From Desulfobulbaceae bacterium (GTDB lineage Bacteria; Desulfobacterota; Desulfobulbia; Desulfobulbales; Desulfobulbaceae), in contig WFUT01000025.1 of NCBI GenBank assembly GCA_015484845.1, positions 1-33,329 of the forward strand: DNA of 33,329 bases, given 5' to 3'. The notes below the pieces were generated by a model. It was not told the DNA's origin and did no database searches. It saw only the letters and a list, made by a program, of their open reading frames with translations. Of this stretch, positions 7,093 through 14,192 are shown piece by piece. The translations under genes were made by a program, and so were the position numbers. Position 1 is the stretch's first letter. Every line of letters begins with the position of its first letter.

Positions 7093-7452
7093 ATGAACCA
7101 GGCACACGAAAAGACCGTCTTCTTTGCCTTCCGGGGTGACGCCATGTGTTTCATCCATGTCCTGCTCAACGGGCTGGACATGGCGGAGAAGGGCATGGAG
7201 GGCAGGATCGTCATCGAGGGCGAGGCCGTCAGGCTGGTTCCGGCCATGGCGGCCAGGGACCACTTTCTCCACCAGCTCTTCAGCCGCGCCCGCGAGCAGG
7301 GTCTCATCGTCGGCGCCTGCCGCGCCTGCTCCACCAAGCTGGAGGTGGCCGATGCGGTCAGGCGGACAGGGATCGAGCTGATCGGTGACATGGCCGGTCA
7401 CCCGGCCATGGCGCCGTGGCTTGCCCGGGGCTACCGCATCCTCACCTTCTGA
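7093..7452 (+). CDS. DsrE-family protein
   Basis: The 119-residue product has the DsrE/DsrF-like alpha/beta fold: the opening strand KTVFFAFRGDAMCFIHVLLNGLDM, the acidic IVIEGEAVRL strand and the GLIVGACRACSTKLEV segment. In DsrE proteins a conserved persulfide-carrying Cys occurs at about this place (here Cys76 or Cys79). DsrE proteins move sulfane sulfur in the cytoplasm; related members of unknown role occur near rubredoxin genes in sulfate reducers. No good ribosome site precedes the ATG at 7093, so the start is the least certain part. It lies between the rubredoxin and the flavodiiron protein, which ties it to the oxygen-defence block. Confidence 0.75.
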   Translation: MNQAHEKTVFFAFRGDAMCFIHVLLNGLDMAEKGMEGRIVIEGEAVRLVPAMAARDHFLHQLFSRAREQGLIVGACRACSTKLEVADAVRRTGIELIGDMAGHPAMAPWLARGYRILTF

Positions 7453-7538
7453 CCAGCCGGTATGGAACCGTTACGGACGGCCGTGGCCGGTCCGGAACGC
7501 CAGGATATCTTTTTACTTTTCACCAGGAGGACCGAACA

Positions 7539-8759
7539 GTGCAACCAGTTGAACTTGCAAAAAACGTCTACTGGGTCGGGGCCGTTGACTGGCTCACCCG
7601 TGATTTTCATGGCTATTCCACCTATCGTGGCACCACCTACAACGCCTACCTGATCATTGACGAGAAAATCACCCTCATCGACACGGTGAAGCGGCCCTAT
7701 CACGGCGAGCTGATGCACCGCATCCGCAACATCGTTGATCCGAAAAAGATCGATTACATCGTGGTCAATCACGTCGAGATGGACCACTCGGGCAGCCTGC
7801 CCCGGGTGATGGAGGAGATCGAACCGGAAAAGGTGATCTGCTCCAAGATGGGCCACAAGGCCCTGCTCAAGCATTTTCACCACGAGGAGTGGCCCTATCA
7901 CGTGGTCTCGCCGGGCGAGGAGATCAGCCTGGGGGAAAAGACCCTCAACTTCCTCGAGACCAGGATGCTGCACTGGCCCGATTCCATGTTCACCTACCTC
8001 AAGGAGGACCAGATCCTGTTCTCCAGCGATGCCTTTGGCGAACACCTGGCCACCAGCGAGCGGTTCGATGACGAGGTCAACCAGGACGTGCTCATGTACG
8101 AGGCGACCAAGTACTATGCCAACATCCTCACCCTCTACTCGCCCCTGGTCAAGAAACTGATCGCCAAGGTCCAGGAGATGAACCTGCCCATCAGGATGAT
8201 CGCCCCGGACCACGGTGTTGTCTGGCGGTCCGATCCCGGCAAGATCATCGAGGCCTACTCCCGCTGGTGCCGCAACGAGGGCAAGGGCTACGCCCTGGTC
8301 ATCTACGACACCATGTGGCACTCCACGGAGATGATGGCCAAGGCCGTTGCCGACGGCCTGCTGGACGAGGGTATCAGTTACAAGCTGCTCGACCTGTCGG
8401 TCAACCACCGCAGCGACGTCATGACCGACGTGCTCGAGGCCAGCGCCATCGTCCTGGGCTGCCCCACCCTCAACAACGGCATGCTGCCGCGTATGGCCGG
8501 TTTCCTGATGTACATGCGCGGCCTGCGGCCCACCAACAAGGTGGGCGCCGCCTTTGGTTCCTATGGCTGGTCCGGCGAGGCGGTCAAGCTGATGAACCAG
8601 GCCATGAAGGAGATGAAGTTCACCATCTGTCACGAGGGACTGCGCGTCCAGTACGTGCCCGAGCACGCCCAGCTCAAGGAGTGCGTGGAGCTCGGTCGCC
8701 ACGTCGGCAGGACCATGAAGGATTTCCTGGCCGGAAAAGAGATCGAGTCCGTGATCTGA
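7539..8759 (+). CDS. Flavodiiron protein (rubredoxin:oxygen oxidoreductase, FprA type)
   Basis: The 406-residue protein starts at a GTG at 7539, 8 nt after AGGAGG. Longer readings from 7416 lack a ribosome site and overlap the DsrE-like gene. The N-terminal metallo-beta-lactamase domain holds the diiron ligands His78-x-Glu80-x-Asp82, His145, Asp164 and His225, nearly the same numbering as the Desulfovibrio gigas enzyme as I recall it. The C-terminal flavodoxin domain begins ALVIYDTMWHSTEMMAKAV and binds FMN. The enzyme reduces oxygen (or nitric oxide) to water using electrons from rubredoxin, whose gene is two genes upstream. It lacks a fused rubredoxin or NADH oxidoreductase domain. Confidence 0.95.
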   Translation: MQPVELAKNVYWVGAVDWLTRDFHGYSTYRGTTYNAYLIIDEKITLIDTVKRPYHGELMHRIRNIVDPKKIDYIVVNHVEMDHSGSLPRVMEEIEPEKVICSKMGHKALLKHFHHEEWPYHVVSPGEEISLGEKTLNFLETRMLHWPDSMFTYLKEDQILFSSDAFGEHLATSERFDDEVNQDVLMYEATKYYANILTLYSPLVKKLIAKVQEMNLPIRMIAPDHGVVWRSDPGKIIEAYSRWCRNEGKGYALVIYDTMWHSTEMMAKAVADGLLDEGISYKLLDLSVNHRSDVMTDVLEASAIVLGCPTLNNGMLPRMAGFLMYMRGLRPTNKVGAAFGSYGWSGEAVKLMNQAMKEMKFTICHEGLRVQYVPEHAQLKECVELGRHVGRTMKDFLAGKEIESVI

Positions 8760-8794
8760 ACCAATGACCTGACAAGAACGCCAAGGAGAATTGC

Positions 8795-9121
8795 ATGAAA
8801 ATAGTCGTAGACAAGAATGTTGTCGAATTTCATCCCGAGAGCAAGCAGGAGACCGCCGACATGGAGGTCCTCTGGCGGATCGTGGTGGACTGCGTCAACG
8901 CCTCCAAGAAGATGGAGCCCATCGGCGAATACATCCCCATCAAGTCCAACGTGGCCCGGTTCGTCATCGAGGACGTGCCCGGCGGCCTGACCCATTACAG
9001 CAATGACAAGGTGGAGGAGGAGTGCACGGTCATCTGCACCATCTGTAACAAGTACGCCCACCTCAAGCCCGGTGACGCCGTGCCCAACTGCTGTGGCCGC
9101 GAGATGGAACACGTGGACTGA
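8795..9121 (+). CDS. Small protein with C-terminal desulforedoxin-like Cys motif
   Basis: The 108-residue protein follows the flavodiiron gene by 35 bp and has a good ribosome site (CCAAGGAG). Residues 1-75 are an unrecognised mixed alpha/beta domain. The end holds CTIC (Cys81, Cys84) and NCCG (Cys99, Cys100), followed by REMEHVD. This CxxC...CC layout is that of desulforedoxin, where it binds a single iron with four thiolates, and is also like the first domain of the desulfoferrodoxin encoded at 6121. It is the last gene before the terminator of the oxygen-defence block, so an electron-transfer or redox-sensing role is plausible but not shown. Confidence 0.8.
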   Translation: MKIVVDKNVVEFHPESKQETADMEVLWRIVVDCVNASKKMEPIGEYIPIKSNVARFVIEDVPGGLTHYSNDKVEEECTVICTICNKYAHLKPGDAVPNCCGREMEHVD

Positions 9122-9201
9122 CAACCGGCGCTCCGCTTTGCCGAGGTAAAGCGAGCCCAAAGAAAGGCCGACAGGCATCGACAGCCGATGGCCGCACACA
9201 G

Positions 9202-9232
9202 AGGCCCCTGCCCCAGGCAGGGGCCTTTTTTT
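9202..9232 (+). terminator. Intrinsic terminator of the oxygen-defence block
   Basis: AGGCCCCTGCC (9202-9212) and GGCAGGGGCCT (9216-9226) form a perfect 11-bp stem with a 3-nt loop, followed by an uninterrupted T run to 9232. Confidence 0.93.
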
Positions 9233-9759
9233 GTCCGGCGGAAAATCTGCCCATGTACCACCCTGTGTACCACCTGCCAGGCTGTATCCCCCACCCCGCC
9301 GCAACCTGCGAAATAATTTTTTTTCTTTCCCTCCCGGATATCGCTGTTCCGCTTCCCTCCGTCATCCTGGGCCATGTATCAAAAAAACTGATGCAATCGC
9401 CAGTAAAAATCGACTTTTTTTCCAGGAAAGATTTCTGTAGCGTGTTGATCACCAACCAGCCGTATTGATGCACTTTGGCCAGGTCACACATTCCGGGCCC
9501 GGAAGCGGCATGACGGAAAAATGGGAAGAAATGCCTCCACGCCCCATGAAGGCCAGGAACGAAACAACAGATAACATCTTGATATAAAAGACGTAATGAA
9601 AAAACAATGCGTGCGCATTCTACCCGGGACAGAACAATTTCATAAGTATTATTGAAAACAAAACAGGATGGCAAGGGACAGGATCGGCAAGGGCACCGGT
9701 CAGGAGGTCCCGAGCCGGCCCCTGGTTTCCGATGCAACCCTCAACAGGGAGGTGAACCC
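9233..9759. other. Long intergenic leader region before the molybdopterin oxidoreductase gene
   Basis: These 527 bases are clearly more AT-rich than their surroundings and hold no credible gene. Visible are a perfect 14-bp palindrome TTCCGGGCCCGGAA (9491-9504), a TATAAA box (9583-9588) without a good -35, and an AATGCG-TG-CGCATT inverted repeat (9606-9619) that could be an operator. The size suggests a regulated promoter with a long untranslated leader. Confidence 0.5.
9606..9619. promoter_or_regulatory. Candidate operator palindrome upstream of the molybdopterin oxidoreductase
   Basis: AATGCG and CGCATT arms are separated by TG and lie about 20 bp downstream of a possible -10 box (TATAAA, 9583-9588), 140 bp before the start codon. 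The location suits a repressor site. No matching second copy was noticed elsewhere in the window. Confidence 0.3.
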
Positions 9760-11844
9760 ATGAAAAAATCGATATACAGCATGTGTGGAATGTGTACGGT
9801 CCGCTGTCACATCCGGGCCGAGGTGGAAGACAACCGGGTCACCTGGATGGAGGGGAACCAGCACATCCTCGGTGGTGCCCTCTGTCCCCGCGGTGCCGCC
9901 GGCATCGCCCTGCGCGATGACACCGAGCGGCCCCAGGGGCCGCTCATCCGCGAGGGAGCGCGCGGCGAGGGCAAGTGGCGCCAGGTCTCCTGGGAGGAGG
10001 CCCTGGACCACGTGGCGGGAAAACTGGGGGCGATCAAGGAAAAGTACGGCCCGCAGTCCATCGTGGTCTCCTCGCGGGGCGGCCCATGGCAGGGGCTGTA
10101 CAAGACCTTTGTGCATGCCATTGGCAGTCCCAACTACACCAACCATGACAGTACCTGCGGCCGCAACACCCACCACGCCAGCCTCTCTGTCAACGGCGTG
10201 GCCCGCAAGGGGCTGCAGTACGATTACAAGAACGCGCGCCACCTGGTCCTGTTCGGCCGCAACCTCTTTGCCGCCCTGCTCCTCACCGAGACCCGGGCGG
10301 TCATGGAGATGCTGCAGAAGGGGGGCCGGCTCACCTATGTCGACGTCCGGGTCACCGAGACCTCCAGCAAGGCGACCCGCTTCTTCCATGTCCGGCCCGG
10401 CACCGACTATGCCCTGGCCCTGGCCATGGTTCACCAGGTGATCAGGGAAAACGCCTACGACGCCGCGTTCGTTGACAAGTACGTCAAGGATTTCAGTGCG
10501 CTGTGCACCTTTGTCGAACCCTACACCCCGGCCTGGGCCGCCAAGGAGTGTGGTGTCGATGAAGACTCGATCATCAACTTTGTCCGCGAGATCAACGAAG
10601 ACCGTCCCAAGGTCATCTTCCATCCCGGCTGGAACCTGTCCCGCTACAACGACTCCTTTTATGCCTCCCGCATGCTCCACATCCTCAATGGCCTGATGGG
10701 CAATGTCGAGATGGAAGGTGGCCTGTTTTTCCCCAAGGGTCCGGGTGACTGCGGCGTCAAGTCGATCCGCACCGTGGACTGCAAGAAGCCCGACATCGAG
10801 CGGGCCGACGGCTGCGGCACCACCTATCCCCAGTTCGAGAAAGGACCGGGCCTGGCCCACCTGCTCTTTCCGGCCATGAAGACCGGCAAGCCCTACCCGG
10901 TCAAGGCCTGGATGGCCGTGCGCCACGATCCCTTCACCTGCATGCCGGACCCGGAACAGCAGAAGGAGTACTTTGACCACTGCGACCTGCTGGTCTCCAT
11001 CGACACCCACTACTCTGAGTTCGGCTGGTATGCGGACGTGATCCTGCCCGAGTCCATGTTCCTGGAGCGGGACAATCACATCATCGTCCAGAAGGGCCTC
11101 AAGCCACGGCTGGCCGTGCGCCGCAAGATCGTGGAGCCCCGGTTCGACACCAAGGCGGCCTGGGACATCTTCCGGCAACTGGCCGTGCGCATGGGAGTGG
11201 AGGAGTACTTCCCCTACGAGACCATCGAGGAGTTCTGGAAGTGGCAGCTCGAACCCACCGGCTTCACCATGAAAGATTTTGAAGACAAGGGCTTCATCGA
11301 GCTCACCGACCGGCCGGTCTTCTATGACCGCGACGAGCTGGAGGGCAGGTTCAAGACCCCGTCCGGCAAGATCGAGATCATCTCCGAGGTCCTGGAAAAG
11401 GCCGGCTTGCCCTCGCTCAAGCCCTACCAGAGCCCGGCCGCCCCGCCTGCCGGCAAGTTTCGCCTGGTCTATGGCCGGGTGGCGGTCCATACCCACAGCC
11501 ACACCCAGAACAACCCGCTGCTCCACCAGATGATGGATGAAAACAACCTCTGGATCAACACGGAGCAGGCCGGGAAGCTCGGCATCAGCGATGGCGACAT
11601 GGTCGAGGTCACGGCGGCCAATGGCTACCAGGGCAGGCTGCGCGCCTTTGTCACCGATTTCATCCACCCGGAGGCCGTGTTCACGGTCCACGGTTTCGGC
11701 CGCCAGGTGCCCCGGCAGACCAGGACCTGCGGACGGGGGGTGAGTGACCAGCGACTGATGGCCGGTCTGCTTGATGTCTGGGACCAGGCCGGGGGCGCGA
11801 TCAGCCTCTGCGAGTCCTTTGTCACCGTCAAACCGGCACAGTAA
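9760..11844 (+). CDS. Molybdopterin oxidoreductase, PsrA/PhsA-like catalytic subunit
   Basis: The 694-residue protein starts at 9760, shortly after AGGGAGGTG. The N-terminal [4Fe-4S] motif is Cys9-x2-Cys12-x3-Cys16-x25-Cys42 followed by Pro-Arg-Gly, typical of the complex iron-sulfur molybdoenzyme family. Cys133 in HDSTCGRNTHHAS is the likely molybdenum ligand. The C-terminal cofactor-binding domain has RVAVHTHSHTQNNPLLHQ and the lower-barrel GISDGDMVEV segments seen in polysulfide and thiosulfate reductases. No twin-arginine signal is present, so the enzyme is expected in the cytoplasm, unlike classical PsrA/PhsA. There is no PsrC/NrfD-type membrane subunit nearby. The 4-cluster ferredoxin gene follows after 130 bp. 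The substrate cannot be read from sequence; a sulfur compound is the best guess. Confidence 0.85.
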   Translation: MKKSIYSMCGMCTVRCHIRAEVEDNRVTWMEGNQHILGGALCPRGAAGIALRDDTERPQGPLIREGARGEGKWRQVSWEEALDHVAGKLGAIKEKYGPQSIVVSSRGGPWQGLYKTFVHAIGSPNYTNHDSTCGRNTHHASLSVNGVARKGLQYDYKNARHLVLFGRNLFAALLLTETRAVMEMLQKGGRLTYVDVRVTETSSKATRFFHVRPGTDYALALAMVHQVIRENAYDAAFVDKYVKDFSALCTFVEPYTPAWAAKECGVDEDSIINFVREINEDRPKVIFHPGWNLSRYNDSFYASRMLHILNGLMGNVEMEGGLFFPKGPGDCGVKSIRTVDCKKPDIERADGCGTTYPQFEKGPGLAHLLFPAMKTGKPYPVKAWMAVRHDPFTCMPDPEQQKEYFDHCDLLVSIDTHYSEFGWYADVILPESMFLERDNHIIVQKGLKPRLAVRRKIVEPRFDTKAAWDIFRQLAVRMGVEEYFPYETIEEFWKWQLEPTGFTMKDFEDKGFIELTDRPVFYDRDELEGRFKTPSGKIEIISEVLEKAGLPSLKPYQSPAAPPAGKFRLVYGRVAVHTHSHTQNNPLLHQMMDENNLWINTEQAGKLGISDGDMVEVTAANGYQGRLRAFVTDFIHPEAVFTVHGFGRQVPRQTRTCGRGVSDQRLMAGLLDVWDQAGGAISLCESFVTVKPAQ

Positions 11845-11858
11845 GGCACGCTGCACCA

Positions 11859-11907
11859 CAACCCAGCATGGCTGGACCAGCTTTTCGGGTCACAGCCTCA
11901 ACACACC
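11859..11907. repeat. Intergenic hairpin repeat, copy B
   Basis: Diverged copy of the element at 5286-5333: CAACCCAGCATGGCTGG, then TTTTCGGGTCAC and a CAACACACC tail in the same register. It begins 14 bp after the molybdopterin oxidoreductase stop codon. Confidence 0.45.
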
Positions 11908-11908
11908 A

Positions 11909-11951
11909 TAAAAATGCCACCGTCCCTGGCGCTGCGGACAGGCATTTTCGG
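11909..11951 (+). promoter_or_regulatory. Hairpin in the leader of the ferredoxin-nuo operon
   Basis: AAAATGCC near 11912 pairs with GGCATTTT near 11941, and inner GTCC/GGAC bases extend the stem, giving a hairpin about 25 bp before the ferredoxin start. There is no T-tract at its 3' side beyond the paired T's, so attenuation is possible but unproven. Confidence 0.35.
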
Positions 11952-11974
11952 ATAAAACTACAGGGAGATCCGAA

Positions 11975-12490
11975 ATGAGCAAATATTACGTATCGCACGA
12001 TGTCAGCCGCTGTATCGGCTGCCGGGCCTGTGAGGCACACTGCAAGGTGAAGAACGAGACTCCCGCGGGTTCCAACTACTGCAAGATCATGACCGTGGGC
12101 CCCCGGATGAGCAGGGGTATTCCCCGCTTCGACTTTGTCTACCTGGCCTGTTTCCACTGTGAAAAACCCTGGTGCGTGGACGCCTGCCCCACCGGCGCCA
12201 TGCAGCGCCGCGACAAGGACGGCATCGTCTTTGTCAACGACGATCTCTGCGTGGGCTGCAAGGCCTGCATCACCGCCTGTCCCTGGGGCGTACCCCAGTG
12301 GAACAGCACCACCGGCAAGGTGGGCAAGTGCAACCTCTGCATGGACCGCATCGACCAGGGCCTTGCCCCGGCCTGTGTCTCCAAGTGCGTCACCGACGCC
12401 CTGACCTTCACCACCGCGGGCGAGGCGTCCGAGGCGCGGCGGCAGCAGTTTGCCGAACAGCTTCTCAGCAAGCAGGAACAGCAGGGATAG
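11975..12490 (+). CDS. Four-cluster ferredoxin, DmsB/PsrB/HybA-type electron-transfer subunit
   Basis: The 171-residue protein carries sixteen cysteines in four groups: 13/16/19/23, 59/62/67/71, 92/95/98/102 and 119/122/134/138. This is the standard set for four [4Fe-4S] clusters in the iron-sulfur subunit of DMSO-reductase-family enzymes. The start follows CAGGGAGATCC. There is no signal peptide, fitting cytoplasmic partners. It lies 130 bp after the molybdoenzyme gene and only 3 bp before nuoA, so it is transcribed with the complex I genes. It could pass electrons from the molybdoenzyme or another donor toward the complex I peripheral arm, in place of the absent NuoEFG. That link is inference. 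Confidence 0.92.
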   Translation: MSKYYVSHDVSRCIGCRACEAHCKVKNETPAGSNYCKIMTVGPRMSRGIPRFDFVYLACFHCEKPWCVDACPTGAMQRRDKDGIVFVNDDLCVGCKACITACPWGVPQWNSTTGKVGKCNLCMDRIDQGLAPACVSKCVTDALTFTTAGEASEARRQQFAEQLLSKQEQQG

Positions 12491-12493
12491 ACC

Positions 12494-12871
12494 ATGACAG
12501 CAGCACCCTCTTTTCCCCCGCAGTACCTGGCCATCCTGATCCTGATCCTGTTCGGCATCGGGTTCGGCGCTGTTACCCTGTACGTCGGCCGCTTCTTCCG
12601 CATGAGCCGGCCCTACCACGAGAAACTGGTGGCCTACGAGTCGGGCAACGAGCCCACGGCCGAGCCGAGGATGCGCTTCTCCGTCAAGTTCTACCTGATT
12701 GCCATCCTCTTCGTGGTCTTTGACGTGGAGGCGATCTACCTCTATCCATGGGCCGTGACCTATGACCGGCAGGGACTCTTTGCCCTGGTGGAGATGTTCA
12801 TCTTCATCTTCCTGCTGCTCGCGGGCTACGTCTATGCCTGGAAAAAGGAGACCTTCCAATGGGAGAAATAG
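12494..12871 (+). CDS. nuoA: NADH-quinone oxidoreductase-like subunit A
   Basis: The 125-residue membrane subunit has three predicted helices and the family signature motifs [20 protein letters not shown] and [15 protein letters not shown]. It forms part of the interface between the membrane arm and peripheral arm of complex I. The gene starts 3 bp after the ferredoxin stop and overlaps nuoB by 13 bp, indicating translational coupling. Confidence 0.95.
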   Translation: MTAAPSFPPQYLAILILILFGIGFGAVTLYVGRFFRMSRPYHEKLVAYESGNEPTAEPRMRFSVKFYLIAILFVVFDVEAIYLYPWAVTYDRQGLFALVEMFIFIFLLLAGYVYAWKKETFQWEK

Positions 12872-13380
12872 CCGGAACCCCGACGGTTGAACTGGAGAAC
12901 GGCATCCGGATGATCCCGGGCGCCAACGCCCTCCTCGGCCCGCTCAACAAGCTGGTCAACTGGGGCCGCGCCGGCTCCATCTGGCCGGTGACCTTCGGCC
13001 TGGCCTGCTGTGCCATCGAGATGATGGATGCCGGCGCCTCCACCAACGACCTGGACCGGTTCGGGGTCATCTTCCGGGCCAGTCCCCGCCAGGCCGACTG
13101 CATGGTGGTGGCCGGCACCCTGACCAAGAAGATGGCGCCGGTCCTGCGCCGGGTCTACGACCAGATGCCGGAGCCGCGCTACGTGCTGGCCATGGGAAGC
13201 TGCGCCTGCAGTGGCGGCGTGTTCGACACCTACTCCGTAACCCAGGGAGTGGACCAGGTCGTACCGGTCGATGTCTACGTGCCCGGCTGTCCGCCGCGGC
13301 CCGAGGCCCTGCTGCAGGGCTTTATCAAGCTGCAGGAAAAGATCATGAAGGAGGAGTTTCGATGGAGCCGATGGCGATAG
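12859..13380 (+). CDS. nuoB: Complex I subunit B, carries cluster N2
   Basis: The 173-residue peripheral-arm subunit holds the terminal [4Fe-4S] cluster N2, with adjacent Cys50-Cys51 (GLACCAIEM), Cys115 (GSCACSGG) and Cys144 (VPGCPPRPE). Cluster N2 reduces quinone at the NuoB/NuoD interface. The start codon lies inside nuoA and the end overlaps nuoC by 19 bp. All expected ligands are present. Confidence 0.96.
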   Translation: MGEIAGTPTVELENGIRMIPGANALLGPLNKLVNWGRAGSIWPVTFGLACCAIEMMDAGASTNDLDRFGVIFRASPRQADCMVVAGTLTKKMAPVLRRVYDQMPEPRYVLAMGSCACSGGVFDTYSVTQGVDQVVPVDVYVPGCPPRPEALLQGFIKLQEKIMKEEFRWSRWR

Positions 13381-13919
13381 GCAAACGACTGGCGGAAGAG
13401 TTTCCCGGCGAGATCCTCGACACCTGTGTCCACGCGGCCCAGGTCAGCGTCATCGTCCGGCGGCAGCGGATCGTGGAGATGCTGGCCTGGCTGAAGCGGA
13501 CCGACAAGATCCGGCTCAACCACCTGATGTGCCTCTGCGGGGTCGACAACCGCGACCGGATGCAGCCGCCCCTGCAGCGTTTCGAGGTTGCCTACTCCCT
13601 CTACTCCATCACCCATGGCCACGAGTTTCGGCTCCGGGCCCAGGTTCCGGAAGAGGACCCGCGCATCGACTCGGCCACCCCGGTCTGGAAAGGCGCAGCC
13701 TGGCCGGAGCGGGAATGCTACGACCTGGTGGGCATCAGCTTCGCCAACCACCCCGACCTGCGCCGGATCCTCCTGCCCGACGACTGGCAGGGCCACCCCC
13801 TGCGCAAGGAGTACCCGCTCAAGGGGCACGACGAGTGGAGCGGCTTCACCGACCTGCTGCACAAGGTCGAGGAGCTGCGTCCCTTTGATTTCAACCCAAA
13901 TCCTGCACTTCGAAAATGA
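13362..13919 (+). CDS. nuoC: Complex I subunit C with C-terminus supplied by a repeat element
   Basis: The 185-residue peripheral subunit has the NuoC 30-kDa family signature: [21 protein letters not shown] and [17 protein letters not shown] strong AAGGAGGAG ribosome site inside nuoB sets the start at 13362. The last residues after FDFNP, namely NPALRK and the TGA stop, are read from the first 22 bases of the repeat at 13898-14135. The repeat insertion has therefore set the C-terminus. The core domain is intact, so the protein is probably functional. NuoC is a separate gene here, not fused to NuoD as in E. coli. Confidence 0.93.
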   Translation: MEPMAIGKRLAEEFPGEILDTCVHAAQVSVIVRRQRIVEMLAWLKRTDKIRLNHLMCLCGVDNRDRMQPPLQRFEVAYSLYSITHGHEFRLRAQVPEEDPRIDSATPVWKGAAWPERECYDLVGISFANHPDLRRILLPDDWQGHPLRKEYPLKGHDEWSGFTDLLHKVEELRPFDFNPNPALRK

Positions 13920-14135
13920 AGAAAAAATTTTCTTTTGCCGTATCAGCGGATTATACGAACGTGATCGTTTTTTTCGACTCACTGATCGGGTGAAGGATTT
14001 TTTTTCTTCATTTTCTCGGCCGCAGGCATTGGCAATTTTACCGAATCTGCTTCGTTATCAAGGGCTTGAAGTATTCGTATACGACTGCGCCCTTGATGCC
14101 TCGCATCTCCGGCAAAATTGCCAATTGCAGGATTT
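13898..14135. repeat. MITE-like 238-bp repeat inside the nuo operon, copy 1
   Basis: The element has terminal inverted repeats AAATCCTGCA (13898-13907) and TGCAGGATTT (14126-14135), or 12 bp if the flanking CC/GG is counted. Inside are three further perfect or near-perfect inverted repeats: a 16-bp pair GAAAATGAAGAAAAAA (13912-13927)/14000-14015, a 16-bp pair with one mismatch at 14028-14043/14110-14125, and a 9-bp pair ATCAAGGGC (14057-14065)/GCCCTTGAT (14089-14097). It contains no transposase and no credible gene, and is more AT-rich than the operon. The left 148 bp recur at 33182-33329. This fits a non-autonomous miniature transposable element or a structured intergenic repeat. CAACCC occurs on both sides but offset by 5 bp on the right, so a target duplication is uncertain. 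Confidence 0.85.
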
Positions 14136-14192
14136 GGATACAACCCGGGTGGCAACAGGACCCCGGGTCATGAACAGGAGAGGTGATCGATC

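Noticed and set aside
9253-9468. Small open frames in the 9233-9759 gap
   Set aside because: They start within or just after terminator sequence, lack ribosome sites and have no conserved character.
9700-11859. 719-codon minus-strand open frame
   Set aside because: It is antisense to the molybdopterin oxidoreductase and has shadow-frame composition.
13275-13982. Minus-strand frame starting MSRKKRSRSYNPLIRQ, also seen at 33043-33267
   Set aside because: The shared N-terminus is only the reverse reading of the 238-bp repeat. The two frames then run antisense into unrelated genes, so there is no conserved protein.
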